Origin: Microbulbifer sp. GL-2
GTDB lineage: Bacteria > Pseudomonadota > Gammaproteobacteria > Pseudomonadales > Cellvibrionaceae
Assembly (NCBI RefSeq): GCF_007183175.1
Contig: NZ_AP019807.1
Span: 4,832,001 to 4,896,000 of the forward strand
Reading direction: 5' to 3'
Length of the DNA stretch: 64,000 nucleotides
Part shown: in pieces, positions 7,979 through 16,024 of the stretch
How positions within the stretch are numbered: the stretch's first letter is position 1
Layout of the letters: each line of letters begins with the position of its first letter
Notes under the pieces: model-generated
The model's input: only the letters and a program-made list of their open reading frames with translations
Told to the model about the DNA's origin: nothing
The model's database searches: none
Made by a program: the position numbers and the translations under genes

Positions 7979-9894
7979 TAGCCCGCCGCCATTTCCATTT
8001 CGTCAACAAAGCCATAACCGCTAACAGGGTTATACACTTCCACTTTTTCGATAGTTGTACCGCCGCGCTGGTTGTTCTGGATATGCTGAGAAATTCCCCC
8101 AGTTGGCACAGCGCTTGGTTGATACTGAGGCGTTAAAGCTTTGGGAATGCTGGTGCGTTCTCTATCTACACTGGCTTCAATATTGATACCCGGTATCAGG
8201 TTTAATTTTTCTACTACCCAATCCGCAGCACTGCCCAGCGCATCGAACAAATTCAATTTGCCTAGCCAATTCTTAAGACGGGTAAAAAGCGCGGGGATCT
8301 TCATTACTTGTTTAAACAGGAAGCCTACGCCATCAACGGCCAGCAGAAACGGCGCGGCTAGAATGCGCGTTATTGGATTGCCTTCTATTGCTTTGCGAAT
8401 AGAACCCCAGCGCTCAACAAATCCATTAATAAACCCAAGGGTTGCGGCCTTGACGGTATCCCAATGAATTACCAGCATTGCCAGCCCTGCAATCAAACCG
8501 ACAACAGCAACCGCAATCCATGTAATAGGATTGGCGTAAAGGGATAAACTAAATAATAGAGTTGCGATCCGTGCGGCCTTGAGCCCTTTGGTAAGCAGTC
8601 CAAAAGCACCGGTACATAGTGCTGTCGCTCCAGTCCAGGCGGTCTGCCACCCTATCAACCCAGCCATGGTTAATTGCACCACACCACCCACGGCGGCGAA
8701 TAACAGTACCGTGCTGATAAGCCCAGCAATCACTAGTGTGGTGATTCCTATTGCTTTGGTGAGGTGCGGGAATTTATAGGACCAGTCAACCAGGGTGGCG
8801 TTTCCCTGGGTGAACTTTTCAACGAGCGGAGAAATAACAGGTAATAGAGAATTACCAATCACCGCGCGCACTGCTTTACTACTTTGGGTCCAGCGGTCGA
8901 AAGGGTCGGCAATTTCGGCTGCCATGCGCCGCGCCTTCTCCATACCCTTTACGTTGCCCAGGGCTTGAATATTATTGGCCAGCCCTTTTGTATCTAGCAT
9001 CAGCTGTTGAATCAGGGATACGGCCTCTTTACGGCCAAACGCCTTCATTAACAACTGGCCCTGCTCTACCGAACCCAAACCGGCAAGCCTGCCCTCTAGC
9101 TTGCCGAGAATATCCAATATCGGGAGCATCCGTCCGTGGCTATCGGTAAACTGTAACCCCAGCTGGCCCTGTGCTTTGCCTACCCCCTGTAAAAACGCCT
9201 TATATTTAGTACCGGACTCACTGCCGCTCATGGTGGCCTGTAGCTGGCCCATAATGGCCATCTGTTCGGCCATTTTTATTTTGTGTGATTGCCCTTCTGC
9301 ACCCAAGGCGGAATAGGCAGAAGCCATTTCGGCACCGTTGGTTTTAAACATCTGCACCGCTGTGGCTGTTTGTCCTGCGACTATCTCAACCCATTTGGCA
9401 TTGCCCAGCTCTTTAGCATCATTCTGAAAAATGCCATACATGGTGCCCATATAATCAGTGATGGTGCCCACGTCTGCCTTGGTGCCTTGCGCAAGTACTG
9501 CGCTGGCCTCGGTAAACTTGGCCAGCTCCCCGCCTTCTAACCCTCCAATTGCGCTCTGAATATCATAAGAGGCCCGAATAAAATCATCGGCACCGGTTCC
9601 ATACTTAATGGAAGATGAAATAGCCGTGCGCTGTAATTTGTCCAGGGCTTCGCCGTGTACGTCCAGGCTTCGTACTTCGCCCATTGCGCGGTTAAGTTCG
9701 ATGGAGGGACCGAGCAGCCCGGAAAGTGAGCGATGCAAAGCCCAGGCCCCAGCAGCTGAACCACCGAGCATGGCGCCGCCTTTTGTGGCACGATTGGAAA
9801 GCCGTTGCATTTGCGCATCGATCTTATTGATAGGGCCGCTAGCCGTATCAATTAACCCAATACGAAACATCAGCTTTTCAAATTTAGTGCTCAT
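7978..9894 (-). CDS. Tail tape measure protein
   Basis: 638 aa, starting MSTKFEKLMFRIGLIDTASG. The N-terminal 330 residues are the TP901/P2-gpT-type core (RAMGEVRSLDVHGE, FTEASAVLAQGTKADVGTI, MYGIFQNDAKELG). The hydrophobic middle (about 370-480) has several membrane-like helices (GITTLVIAGLISTVLLFAAV, ITWIAVAVVGLIAGLAMLVI). It would fix tail length and probably helps DNA cross the host membrane. It lies just after the frameshifted chaperone genes, as in nearly all long-tailed phages. Its length is shorter than P2 gpT (about 815 aa), predicting a shorter tail if the usual length rule holds. Confidence 0.85.
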   Translation of the reverse strand: MSTKFEKLMFRIGLIDTASGPINKIDAQMQRLSNRATKGGAMLGGSAAGAWALHRSLSGLLGPSIELNRAMGEVRSLDVHGEALDKLQRTAISSSIKYGTGADDFIRASYDIQSAIGGLEGGELAKFTEASAVLAQGTKADVGTITDYMGTMYGIFQNDAKELGNAKWVEIVAGQTATAVQMFKTNGAEMASAYSALGAEGQSHKIKMAEQMAIMGQLQATMSGSESGTKYKAFLQGVGKAQGQLGLQFTDSHGRMLPILDILGKLEGRLAGLGSVEQGQLLMKAFGRKEAVSLIQQLMLDTKGLANNIQALGNVKGMEKARRMAAEIADPFDRWTQSSKAVRAVIGNSLLPVISPLVEKFTQGNATLVDWSYKFPHLTKAIGITTLVIAGLISTVLLFAAVGGVVQLTMAGLIGWQTAWTGATALCTGAFGLLTKGLKAARIATLLFSLSLYANPITWIAVAVVGLIAGLAMLVIHWDTVKAATLGFINGFVERWGSIRKAIEGNPITRILAAPFLLAVDGVGFLFKQVMKIPALFTRLKNWLGKLNLFDALGSAADWVVEKLNLIPGINIEASVDRERTSIPKALTPQYQPSAVPTGGISQHIQNNQRGGTTIEKVEVYNPVSGYGFVDEMEMAAG

Positions 9895-9898
9895 TACG

Positions 9899-10066
9899 CT
9901 ATTTCTTCCAGGCTTTGCCGATTCCGTTGGTTACAGCCGCTTCAAAGTTCTTCCAGTGTTCCCGCTCTAACAGAGTCGCAGTTGCCAACGTATCTACTGT
10001 GAGTGGTTCCCCAGGAAGCCACTTGCGCGCATAGGCGCACAATTGGCTATACCCGTTATCTGCCAT
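9899..10066 (-). CDS. Second tail assembly chaperone frame (gpE'-like, reached by -1 frameshift)
   Basis: 55 codons from the ATG at 10066 (MADNGYSQLCAYARKW to the TAG at 9901-9899), too short for routine gene calling. The frame is open upstream through the end of the first chaperone gene as far as the slippery heptamer at 10093-10087. A -1 slip would add ALALADA before this ATG and fuse 62 residues to the first chaperone. In P2 (E/E'), lambda (G/GT) and most long-tailed phages a longer chaperone made by frameshifting binds the tape measure. Its place directly upstream of the tape measure fits. Independent initiation at 10066 is possible, but no ribosome binding site is evident there. Confidence 0.7.
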   Translation of the reverse strand: MADNGYSQLCAYARKWLPGEPLTVDTLATATLLEREHWKNFEAAVTNGIGKAWKK

Positions 10067-10080
10067 CGCATCGGCAAGGG

Positions 10081-10389
10081 CTAAAGCTTTTTTACAACTA
10101 CGTTCAAGTCCGGGGTGTAGGCTTCATAAATATTGGTACCAATAGTAATTTCACTGCCGGGTTTATTAGCCAGGATCTTTACAAGTGCCTCCTTGCCATC
10201 ATCGCTCACAGTGGAAACCAGAAAGTTGTGGAAGGCATTCACCTTGTTACCCGGCCCAAGCACATTAACCAAACTGTTGTATTCACCGCGAGTGACTTTG
10301 AATACAAAATCCTGGCCCTCAATGTGAGCGTTAAAATCTTGTGTATTTTCGTCAGTGATTTCTTGTACTTCTTTAGTGGCTTTTGCCAT
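10081..10389 (-). CDS. Tail assembly chaperone (gpE-like)
   Basis: 102 aa from ATG 10389, which has GAGGGA upstream; a longer TTG reading to 10404 would overlap that ribosome binding site. The sequence (starting MAKATKEVQEITDEN, then EFVFKVTRGEYN-like FVFKVTRGEYNSLVNVLG) resembles the Phage_TAC_10 type of tail assembly chaperone. The gene ends GTA AAA AAG CTT TAG, so a canonical A_AAA_AAG slippery site lies two codons before the stop. It would coat the tape measure during tail assembly. It follows the lysis genes and precedes the tape measure. Family assignment is from memory of sequence character. Confidence 0.75.
   Translation of the reverse strand: MAKATKEVQEITDENTQDFNAHIEGQDFVFKVTRGEYNSLVNVLGPGNKVNAFHNFLVSTVSDDGKEALVKILANKPGSEITIGTNIYEAYTPDLNVVVKKL
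10087..10093 (-). promoter_or_regulatory. Programmed -1 ribosomal frameshift site A_AAA_AAG
   Basis: Read on the minus strand, the zero-frame codons GTA AAA AAG place the heptamer A_AAA_AAG exactly in phase, two codons before the TAG of the first chaperone. After a -1 slip the next codons are GCT TTA GCC, and the frame stays open to the TAG at 9899-9901. This is the same heptamer class that drives frameshifting in E. coli dnaX. I did not identify a stimulatory hairpin or an upstream Shine-Dalgarno stimulator with confidence. Confidence 0.75.
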
Positions 10390-10423
10390 TTTGGTTTCCC
10401 TCAATTTTGAGTTTATTGATTAA

Positions 10424-10687
10424 TTAGCCTTTGATATTTAAGGCCGTTTTAAATCCAGCCCATAAAGTTGCAAACAGACCGGAAAGAACAATTCCTAGAA
10501 CTATTCGCTTAGTCCATACCCCTACTTGATCTGAGGCGACACGCTGCCGCCGTAAGTGTGCAAAATCCTTTTGCATCTCCAGAATGTTTTCTGTATCCAC
10601 ACCAAGCTTTTGTAGTAGTTCGTCATTGGCTTCCTTTGCCGCCCGCTTCGCAATTGCTTCTGCTTCCTGCTCAGTGAGGTTTGCCAC
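10424..10687 (-). CDS. Small C-terminally anchored protein of the lysis cassette
   Basis: 87 aa, starting with GTG that overlaps the holin stop by one base (TAGTG). The first 55 residues are charged and helical (EQEAEAIAKRAAKEANDELL) and a single membrane span follows near residues 60-80 (IVLGIVLSGLFATLWAG). This cytoplasmic coiled helix plus one C-terminal membrane span resembles XhlA-type or antiholin/accessory lysis proteins. The tight coupling to the holin supports a lysis role. It has no lipobox, so it is not an outer spanin. Function is inferred. Confidence 0.6.
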   Translation of the reverse strand: MANLTEQEAEAIAKRAAKEANDELLQKLGVDTENILEMQKDFAHLRRQRVASDQVGVWTKRIVLGIVLSGLFATLWAGFKTALNIKG

Positions 10688-11169
10688 TATCTGCCCTCCG
10701 TGCGTGCCCTAAATGCTTCTGTAATCATTGGCATTACATTGCGCACAGCACGCTCACCAAAAAGAAAACCTAAAACTAAGAAGTTAATAACAATTAATGC
10801 GGTTTCCTGCTTCTCTGTAAGAGCCCATTCACTAAACCAAAGCCAATCCAAATAGATTGTGGCGAACCCCCAGAATGGGCGCTGACAACCCCTTAAGAAA
10901 AGGACCACCGGACCTAACAGCGGTATTGATTTAAGGTCATTAGCGGAACCCTCCAAAATGCGCACCCTCTCTGTGTGTGCTTTTTCCGCTTCCAACGCGG
11001 CCTCGTCAGCTTCCCTAGCCCGTTGGAGTTCCATGCTTTCAAAATCCATACGTGCTTTGGAGCGTTCGGCCTCGCTCATACTCGGCGGGAAATATTTCTG
11101 AGCCACATCAAAAGCCAACTTCCCAATACCACCTGTAGCAACATCCACTAATTTTTTTAACAGCTTCAT
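10687..11169 (-). CDS. Holin, three-membrane-span type
   Basis: About 160 aa from ATG 11169 (MKLLKKLVDVATGGIGKLA), which overlaps the stop of the endolysin-like gene (ATGA). The longer reading to 11214 would run 45 bases into that gene. A charged helix (about 30-75, EAERSKARMDFESMELQRAR) precedes membrane spans near 87-150 (IPLLGPVVLFLRGC, PFWGFATIYLDWLWF, ALIVINFLVLGFLFG). This matches the 3TM holin family (GTA_holin_3TM type) found in P2-like prophages. It would permeabilise the inner membrane at lysis. Context: next to the lysin candidate and a small membrane protein. Confidence 0.75.
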   Translation of the reverse strand: MKLLKKLVDVATGGIGKLAFDVAQKYFPPSMSEAERSKARMDFESMELQRAREADEAALEAEKAHTERVRILEGSANDLKSIPLLGPVVLFLRGCQRPFWGFATIYLDWLWFSEWALTEKQETALIVINFLVLGFLFGERAVRNVMPMITEAFRARTEGR

Positions 11170-11750
11170 AGGTCCGCCTCTTCCAATAGTGTGTAAGTAA
11201 AAGTGGTTCCCCACTGTTCCGCCGCCCGGTCACACAAGGCAATCAGCAATGAAAAATCGAAAGGGTTAGCCAGCACTTGGCAACCAGCACTCCATTTATC
11301 AACCCGCAGGCTTTCACGGGTTCCGCTGGCTCTATGGCAATTGATACCGAACAAGCCGTCATCGATAGGTGCATCCATATCGATAACCGAATCCCGGTTA
11401 TTGTCTCGGTACACTCGCGCCGGCTTGCGTTGTACCAGGGCGCGATACTGGCCCCTGTGTAATCCCAGTTGCCAAAGGCCCGGATACTGCCCAGGAACTA
11501 AAATGGCGGTGCCATCGGTGTTAATCGGGTTCTCTCTCCAAAAGGTGCCGGGGTCGGTGGTAGCCGGAAACACCAGACAATGCGGTACGCCATCAAAACG
11601 CCAGGCAACGGCAAAGTGATCGTTAAAAGAATTGGATTGATTGTCCGCTGTGCGAATACCAATCAAGTTCAAATTAAAATCACCTTCGTCAAAAAAGCGA
11701 TAGCCTTTTCTGATCATTGCCGTTTGCAATTTTCCGTAACGTATCCGCAT
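11166..11750 (-). CDS. Putative endolysin (peptidoglycan-active, L,D-transpeptidase-like motif)
   Basis: 194 aa, no signal peptide. The C-terminal half contains GINCHRASGT followed by DKWSAGCQVL (about residues 132-160). An invariant His, then Ser-x-Gly-Cys, is reminiscent of the HxxxSxGC active site of YkuD-type L,D-transpeptidases. The rest (RFFDEGDFNLNLIGIRTAD, then AVAWRFDGVPHCLVFPATTD) resembles phage proteins found next to holins. Its place directly before the holin, where P2-type phages have their lysin, supports a cell-wall role. It lacks the E-x8-D/T signature of lysozyme-type lysins. The catalytic assignment is inference. Confidence 0.55.
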   Translation of the reverse strand: MRIRYGKLQTAMIRKGYRFFDEGDFNLNLIGIRTADNQSNSFNDHFAVAWRFDGVPHCLVFPATTDPGTFWRENPINTDGTAILVPGQYPGLWQLGLHRGQYRALVQRKPARVYRDNNRDSVIDMDAPIDDGLFGINCHRASGTRESLRVDKWSAGCQVLANPFDFSLLIALCDRAAEQWGTTFTYTLLEEADL

Positions 11751-11755
11751 TTCAA

Positions 11756-11965
11756 TTACCGTCCTGTTTTTTCAAAGAACCCCTGACACTCAACACACCG
11801 AGTCACACCGCCGAAGGCTTGCCGCTCTTTCGGTATAGGCCCATCGCAATCCTCGCAGTTCTCCAGGCTTGGCTTGTCGAAGTTGGTGCGGTTGCGCTGT
11901 GCATCCAGCGAACGCTTGCGCTCCTCCTCTTCAAGCTGTGATGCCCGGTCAAATTGGTCTGGCAT
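11756..11965 (-). CDS. DksA/TraR-type C4 zinc finger protein
   Basis: 69 aa. The N-terminal helix is followed by CEDCDGPIPKERQAFGGVTRC and CVECQGFFEK, the C-x2-C...C-x2-C finger of the TraR/DksA family. TraR-like proteins bind the secondary channel of RNA polymerase and mimic DksA plus ppGpp. The short length (no N-terminal globular domain) matches TraR rather than DksA. It lies between the tail tube gene and the lysis cassette, the usual place in P2/HP1-like phages. It may tune host or phage transcription late in infection, but that is inferred. Confidence 0.85.
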   Translation of the reverse strand: MPDQFDRASQLEEEERKRSLDAQRNRTNFDKPSLENCEDCDGPIPKERQAFGGVTRCVECQGFFEKTGR

Positions 11966-11974
11966 GGTAGGCCC

Positions 11975-12421
11975 TTAGTTCAGCCGTTCGATTTCTTCGG
12001 GGCGCAGGTAGGACACGCCATTGACCTTTACAAACTCGCGGCCTGTCACCTCAAAAGTAATCGTGTGCATCAAACGTTCATTGCCCTGTGTGGCGTTGAG
12101 CAAATCCGTAACACTTAACTTGCAATCAAAAGCCTCAATGTTGAGCTTTTCATCGCTGGACTCTGCATTAAATACCAAGTCAAAAGTTGGCAATCCCCGA
12201 AAGCTACCCGCTTCTTTAGCGGCCTGAAGAATAATATTGAACTGCCCGGTATTTAATTTGATTTCACCACTGGCGGCGACATCACCCGGAAGAAAACCGT
12301 CAGGTATTCCACGGGTTTTAGTGGCGCCGGTGCCGTCTTCTATGGATATGCTGGCTTCATCAAAGTTGACTCGGTAACTACCGATCATCGCGTCAACATC
12401 GCGCCCAGATAATTTGGACAT
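11975..12421 (-). CDS. Tail tube protein (DUF2597 / FII-like)
   Basis: 148 aa, starting MSKLSGRDVDAMIGSYRVNF. It is rich in beta strands, with SGEIKLNTGQFNIILQAAKE and DCKLSVTDLLNATQGNERL typical of phage tube proteins, and it has no cysteine-rich or membrane features. It directly follows the sheath gene on the same strand (55-base gap), the standard order sheath-tube in contractile tails. It would form the inner tube stacked around the tape measure. The family name is recalled from HP1/K139-type gene maps. Confidence 0.8.
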   Translation of the reverse strand: MSKLSGRDVDAMIGSYRVNFDEASISIEDGTGATKTRGIPDGFLPGDVAASGEIKLNTGQFNIILQAAKEAGSFRGLPTFDLVFNAESSDEKLNIEAFDCKLSVTDLLNATQGNERLMHTITFEVTGREFVKVNGVSYLRPEEIERLN

Positions 12422-12476
12422 AGGTAAATACCCCCAGTATTTAAAAATTAATATTTGTGATTTTTATTAACTAAAA

Positions 12477-13586
12477 TCACCCAGCGTTTGTCAGGTCGAG
12501 CGCAATATTCACCACAATCTCTTTCGGTGAGTTGTAAGGCGTAACCTTGAAAAACACCCACACCTTATTTCGAGTTGGCCACGAGATTTCTATATCGCCA
12601 TCCTTCGGCGCTTTGATTTCGCCGGGAAATACCGTTGAGCCGATTTGAATACCGCGTGACATCTCCCGCAGTGGTCGGGAAAAGTAAGTTTTATTTGAGG
12701 CAATAGAAGCCGGGGTACTATTCAGTTGGCGATTACCAATGCGCGCAATTGCCAACACCCGGATCGCTCGCGCCGCTTTGTCCACGACACGCAGGTTTTC
12801 GATTACCTGATAATCCCCGCCTTCAGCATCCAGTAAGTTACAGTCACCCCAGTAAGTGCCGGAGTAATCTGTATAGGTCTGGGGTACGGATAGCCTCAGC
12901 GCATCCAGGCTGGCGAGCATGGCATTGTCTAAGGGTATGGAGTCCTTATCATTCGGGACCGATCCCAGCGACAACACGGGCCCCGTTTCAACGCGCATAG
13001 GGGTATCGGCAATAGTCACCGCACGGTTGCACAAGCGCCCCACCAACACGCCCAGGTTATTCCCGTGCAACAGAGGGACTGGTGATAGGCGGTAGGCCCT
13101 CACCGGCTCCACAATGGCTGCCTGTGCTGCCAGGTAGTCACTCCAGGTTTGGCTGGTGTCATCGATGCCGGGGGTAGCCACAAGCATTGCTACACGCCGC
13201 CCCATGCTGGTTCTGATGCTCTCCGCCTTGGCAAAGGCTACATCCAGGTCGTTAGCGGCCAAAGCTGGGGTACAGACCGCCACAAGCTCTGGGGAAACGC
13301 TCTGCATAGCGGTATCCAGGCCCACCTTCCAATCGTCGGATACATCCAGGGGAAAAGCCCAGGCTTGCCAGTTCTCCCCGCCGTTTGCCTGTGCGGCGGC
13401 CACCTGAGTTTTCAGTTGCGATTCATTGGCCCCTAACATCTGGTCCAGGTCGCTTTGAGAGTTCAGCGCTACCACACTTCCCTTGCTGGTATCGCCCACA
13501 CCCAGGAAAAGCGCCTTGCGTTCAATTTCGTCAAAGCTTCCCTGCCCCAAATTCAAGTTATTGACTGTTACCTTGCCCAGTGCCAT
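12477..13586 (-). CDS. Tail sheath protein (DUF2586-type)
   Basis: 369 aa, starting MALGKVTVNNLNLGQGSFD. The order of segments fits a contractile sheath: an N-terminal strand-rich domain, a middle with ALAANDLDVAFAKAESIR and MLVATPGIDDTSQTWSDYL, and a C-terminal domain with KVWVFFKVTPYNSPKEIVVN. It lies before the tube gene and after the tail-completion genes. HP1/K139 phages carry the same DUF2586 class in place of the longer P2 FI sheath (396 aa). It would polymerise around the tube and contract on infection. Confidence 0.8.
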   Translation of the reverse strand: MALGKVTVNNLNLGQGSFDEIERKALFLGVGDTSKGSVVALNSQSDLDQMLGANESQLKTQVAAAQANGGENWQAWAFPLDVSDDWKVGLDTAMQSVSPELVAVCTPALAANDLDVAFAKAESIRTSMGRRVAMLVATPGIDDTSQTWSDYLAAQAAIVEPVRAYRLSPVPLLHGNNLGVLVGRLCNRAVTIADTPMRVETGPVLSLGSVPNDKDSIPLDNAMLASLDALRLSVPQTYTDYSGTYWGDCNLLDAEGGDYQVIENLRVVDKAARAIRVLAIARIGNRQLNSTPASIASNKTYFSRPLREMSRGIQIGSTVFPGEIKAPKDGDIEISWPTRNKVWVFFKVTPYNSPKEIVVNIALDLTNAG

Positions 13587-13594
13587 TTGGCCCC

Positions 13595-14242
13595 CTATGC
13601 GCCTTTAACGCGTCCGCTTGTTTCATCAAATATTTTGCTGGCCAGTTCGGAGACTTCCCGTTCTGTAACCCCTAAAAAATCACGTTCTGGTAACTCAATG
13701 ACCCAACGGTTTAATCGTGGGTCATCGCGCAGTGTTCTTAATATCAATCCCGCTTGCCCAAGGCTGAGGTTTTCCTTTATCCATCGCATGGTGGGTTTCT
13801 TTTTTCGCCCACCGGGCAAGCGCACTTTGTAGCCTTCTTTCTTCAGTGCCCGTGCCTGATAACTTGTCGCCGGCGCGCCGTAGTCCGGCTGGCCATAAAC
13901 CTTTTCCGCTTTCTTGCTGGTCCACTCTTCCGGCTCGCCGTACTGGTGCTGGTGCGCAATCTCGGCGGTTTTACCATCGACAAAGAAAACTTCACCACCT
14001 AACTCAACGCCCTTAGACCGCATCTTTTTACTAAGGCCGCGCAACATTTTTTTACGGTCCTTTTTTTTGCGCTTCTCCCAAGCTTTACCATCCAATCCTT
14101 TCTGCTCGCGCAACCGTTTGCGGCTGTAGGTACGTACCTTGCGAGCTATGATTGCCCCCACGCGCCGTTGCTTTGCTGGTGGCATCTTCAGCAGCTGCAA
14201 TTGCTGCCGCACTTTTAAATGTCCGCTTAGATCAATTTGCAT
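13595..14242 (-). CDS. Phage virion morphogenesis / tail completion protein (gpS-like)
   Basis: About 215 aa from ATG 14242 (MQIDLSGHLKVRQQLQLL). A longer reading to 14284 would overlap the upstream gene by 53 bases, whereas this start leaves an 11-base overlap. The protein is very basic in the first half (KVRTYSRKRLREQK, EKRKKKDRKKMLRGLSKKMR) and has a later AEIAHQHQYGEPEEWT element, both typical of the P2 gpS / Mu gpG morphogenesis family. It is needed to complete the tail or join it to the head. Together with the gpR-like gene it forms the usual R-S pair. Confidence 0.75.
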   Translation of the reverse strand: MQIDLSGHLKVRQQLQLLKMPPAKQRRVGAIIARKVRTYSRKRLREQKGLDGKAWEKRKKKDRKKMLRGLSKKMRSKGVELGGEVFFVDGKTAEIAHQHQYGEPEEWTSKKAEKVYGQPDYGAPATSYQARALKKEGYKVRLPGGRKKKPTMRWIKENLSLGQAGLILRTLRDDPRLNRWVIELPERDFLGVTEREVSELASKIFDETSGRVKGA

Positions 14243-14720
14243 TGGGGTACGGGGCGTCTGTTGGTAAATCTTTGTTGTCCCCAACTGCTACTTGGTTTGG
14301 TTCATCAATCGGCACAACGGCCACCGCCCAGTTTTCCCCCAAGTAATTAATGGGTCCGTTGTCATCCGGGACTAAATCGACGCTCTCAAAAAATGGAATT
14401 GAAATTTCAATATCTACGGATTTTTTATCAACTGGCGTGACTTCGATTGTCGGTTCAGCAACCCTGTCGTGGTGGCGTTCGCTGTCGTGCTCCATAAGCC
14501 AGGTAGTGACTAGGGCGAAAACAAAGGCCGAATCTCCAATAAATTCTTCAATGATTATTTCCGCTCTATATTCAACCCGACTTACGCGAATGCCGTTGCC
14601 TAGATCTTTGCTGCAAGCCTCCACCTTTACGTCATCCATAAAGGATTCAATCTTTGTATCAGCTACCAGATTGGCGGAACGTAAGTGGGAAAAAATGGCT
14701 TGTAGTTTTCTGCCGGCCAT
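14232..14720 (-). CDS. Tail completion protein R (gpR-like)
   Basis: 162 aa. The pattern KIESFMDDVKVEACSKDLGN, then RVEYRAEIIIEEFIGDSAFV and LVTTWLMEHD, fits P2 gpR, in which a strand-rich core is followed by a conserved Trp-Leu near the middle. gpR is needed to finish the tail at the head-proximal end. It follows gpL by two bases and overlaps the gpS-like gene, which is the P2 order L..R-S. The C-terminal tail (GDNKDLPTDAPYPNAN) is longer than P2's and likely unstructured. Confidence 0.75.
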   Translation of the reverse strand: MAGRKLQAIFSHLRSANLVADTKIESFMDDVKVEACSKDLGNGIRVSRVEYRAEIIIEEFIGDSAFVFALVTTWLMEHDSERHHDRVAEPTIEVTPVDKKSVDIEISIPFFESVDLVPDDNGPINYLGENWAVAVVPIDEPNQVAVGDNKDLPTDAPYPNAN

Positions 14721-14722
14721 CG

Positions 14723-15187
14723 CTAGATCAACTCCACAGTGATATTGGTTTCAATGCCGCGCAGTTTACGTATCGCCTTGTCAGACTCTGCGCGATACAT
14801 CTGCTCTGTTTCCAGACTTTCCGCTGCTTTGTTTTCTCCAATCTCGCGCCGGGTAATAGTCGCTGATTGTCGAAAAGCCATAGCTGTTGCTTGTGCAAAC
14901 ACGGCGCGCTGGTACTGAATAATTAACCGGCTTTTTCCGCCTATCTTCTGCGCGGGTACAGCTTCCAGGGTTGCGTGTCCCGCTGCCTGCCATGCCGCTT
15001 GCTCATCAATCAAACTGTCATTGACATCAAGAATTGACAGCCGCAATAGGTGCTCTGTCTTCTCCTGCATTATGTCCGCCGGCACACCGTACATTTTTTG
15101 GAAATCACCCAATGTAAGGTCGGGGAAAAAACCGTTGTTTTCTATAACGGCTTCCAAGTAGGTGTCAGGTCTTCCGGTAAAGCTCAT
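14723..15187 (-). CDS. Head completion/stabilisation protein (gpL-like)
   Basis: 154 aa, beginning MSFTGRPDTYLEAVIENNGF. It then has PDLTLGDFQKMYGVPADIM and SILDVNDSLIDEQAAWQAAG, the typical helical adaptor of the P2 gpL family. It attaches to the portal after DNA packaging and stabilises filled heads. It lies between the small terminase and gpR genes, as in P2. Length is close to P2 gpL (169 aa). Confidence 0.8.
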   Translation of the reverse strand: MSFTGRPDTYLEAVIENNGFFPDLTLGDFQKMYGVPADIMQEKTEHLLRLSILDVNDSLIDEQAAWQAAGHATLEAVPAQKIGGKSRLIIQYQRAVFAQATAMAFRQSATITRREIGENKAAESLETEQMYRAESDKAIRKLRGIETNITVELI

Positions 15188-15282
15188 AAAGCAAGTCCAT
15201 ATTTAAAAACGCGGCGCCAAGTGGTTTGCTTGAACGCTCAGGGCGACAGGCGCCCCACTGGCCCGCGCGGGTGGTGGAACTT

Positions 15283-15990
15283 TTATGAATTGTTTTCTAT
15301 TTTTTTATAGAGAACCTGAAGCCGGGTTTTTACACCCGCTTTACCAGGGTTAGATTCTTCTGCGGCTTCGAACCATGACACGGCGGCTTTAATCTCTCCC
15401 GCACGCTCAGCAAACATGCCGGCCACCTTGTATAGTTTGCTGAGTACAATGGTATTGGTTACTGGCCACGTTTCAGTTTTCACCAGTTGCACAACCTCAT
15501 CGAGATAAGGGGAAGCACTGCCGTTTTGTTTGAATTGCTCTAAGGCCCAATCGTGGAACCCTTCGACCATAAAAGTTTGTAAGTCAGCAGACTTGAAGAA
15601 GCTTGGTAGTTTTTGCTGCTGCTCAACTGCAAACTTGGCAAGTTTCAATGCCGTTTCAATTTGCCCAACATCCAAGGCCCAGATGGTGCAGTACACCAGG
15701 GGCCAATTCTGGTAGCGCTCACCTTTTCCTCGGTACATTTCTACCAGTGGCAGATACTTAGGCAACAATTGACGCTTAAGCTCAATCTTTTCTTTAATGT
15801 CGGCACGCTCTTTTAAAAGCTCTAGATCCCGATCAAGAGATATTTGAACCAAATCGCGAGAGCTATCATCTTCAGCAGCTTCAACCAAAATTTCAGGCTC
15901 AACCGTGCCTTGCTCCAAATCTTCCTGAATCTTTTCTGCTTTCACTTTGGCTTTACACTTGGCCTGATGTTGCAAAGTAATAAACGGCAT
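15283..15990 (-). CDS. Terminase small/endonuclease subunit (gpM-like)
   Basis: 235 aa, beginning MPFITLQHQAKCKAKVKAEK. It continues with highly charged helices and ELLKERADIKEKIELKRQLL, then KYLPLVEMYRGKGERYQNWP and VYCTIWALDVGQIETALKLA, characteristic of P2 gpM. gpM cuts concatemeric or circular phage DNA at cos during packaging with the gpP-like ATPase. It lies downstream of the capsid gene, but separated from it by a hairpin terminator. Length agrees with P2 gpM (247 aa). Confidence 0.85.
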   Translation of the reverse strand: MPFITLQHQAKCKAKVKAEKIQEDLEQGTVEPEILVEAAEDDSSRDLVQISLDRDLELLKERADIKEKIELKRQLLPKYLPLVEMYRGKGERYQNWPLVYCTIWALDVGQIETALKLAKFAVEQQQKLPSFFKSADLQTFMVEGFHDWALEQFKQNGSASPYLDEVVQLVKTETWPVTNTIVLSKLYKVAGMFAERAGEIKAAVSWFEAAEESNPGKAGVKTRLQVLYKKIENNS

Positions 15991-16024
15991 TTTCTTAACC
16001 TGTTTTAATTTTGATTTTTAAAAA

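Noticed and set aside
9537..9851. 104-codon minus-strand frame inside the tape measure gene
   Set aside because: It overlaps the tape measure in another frame, on the same strand, with no ribosome binding site and no homology signal.
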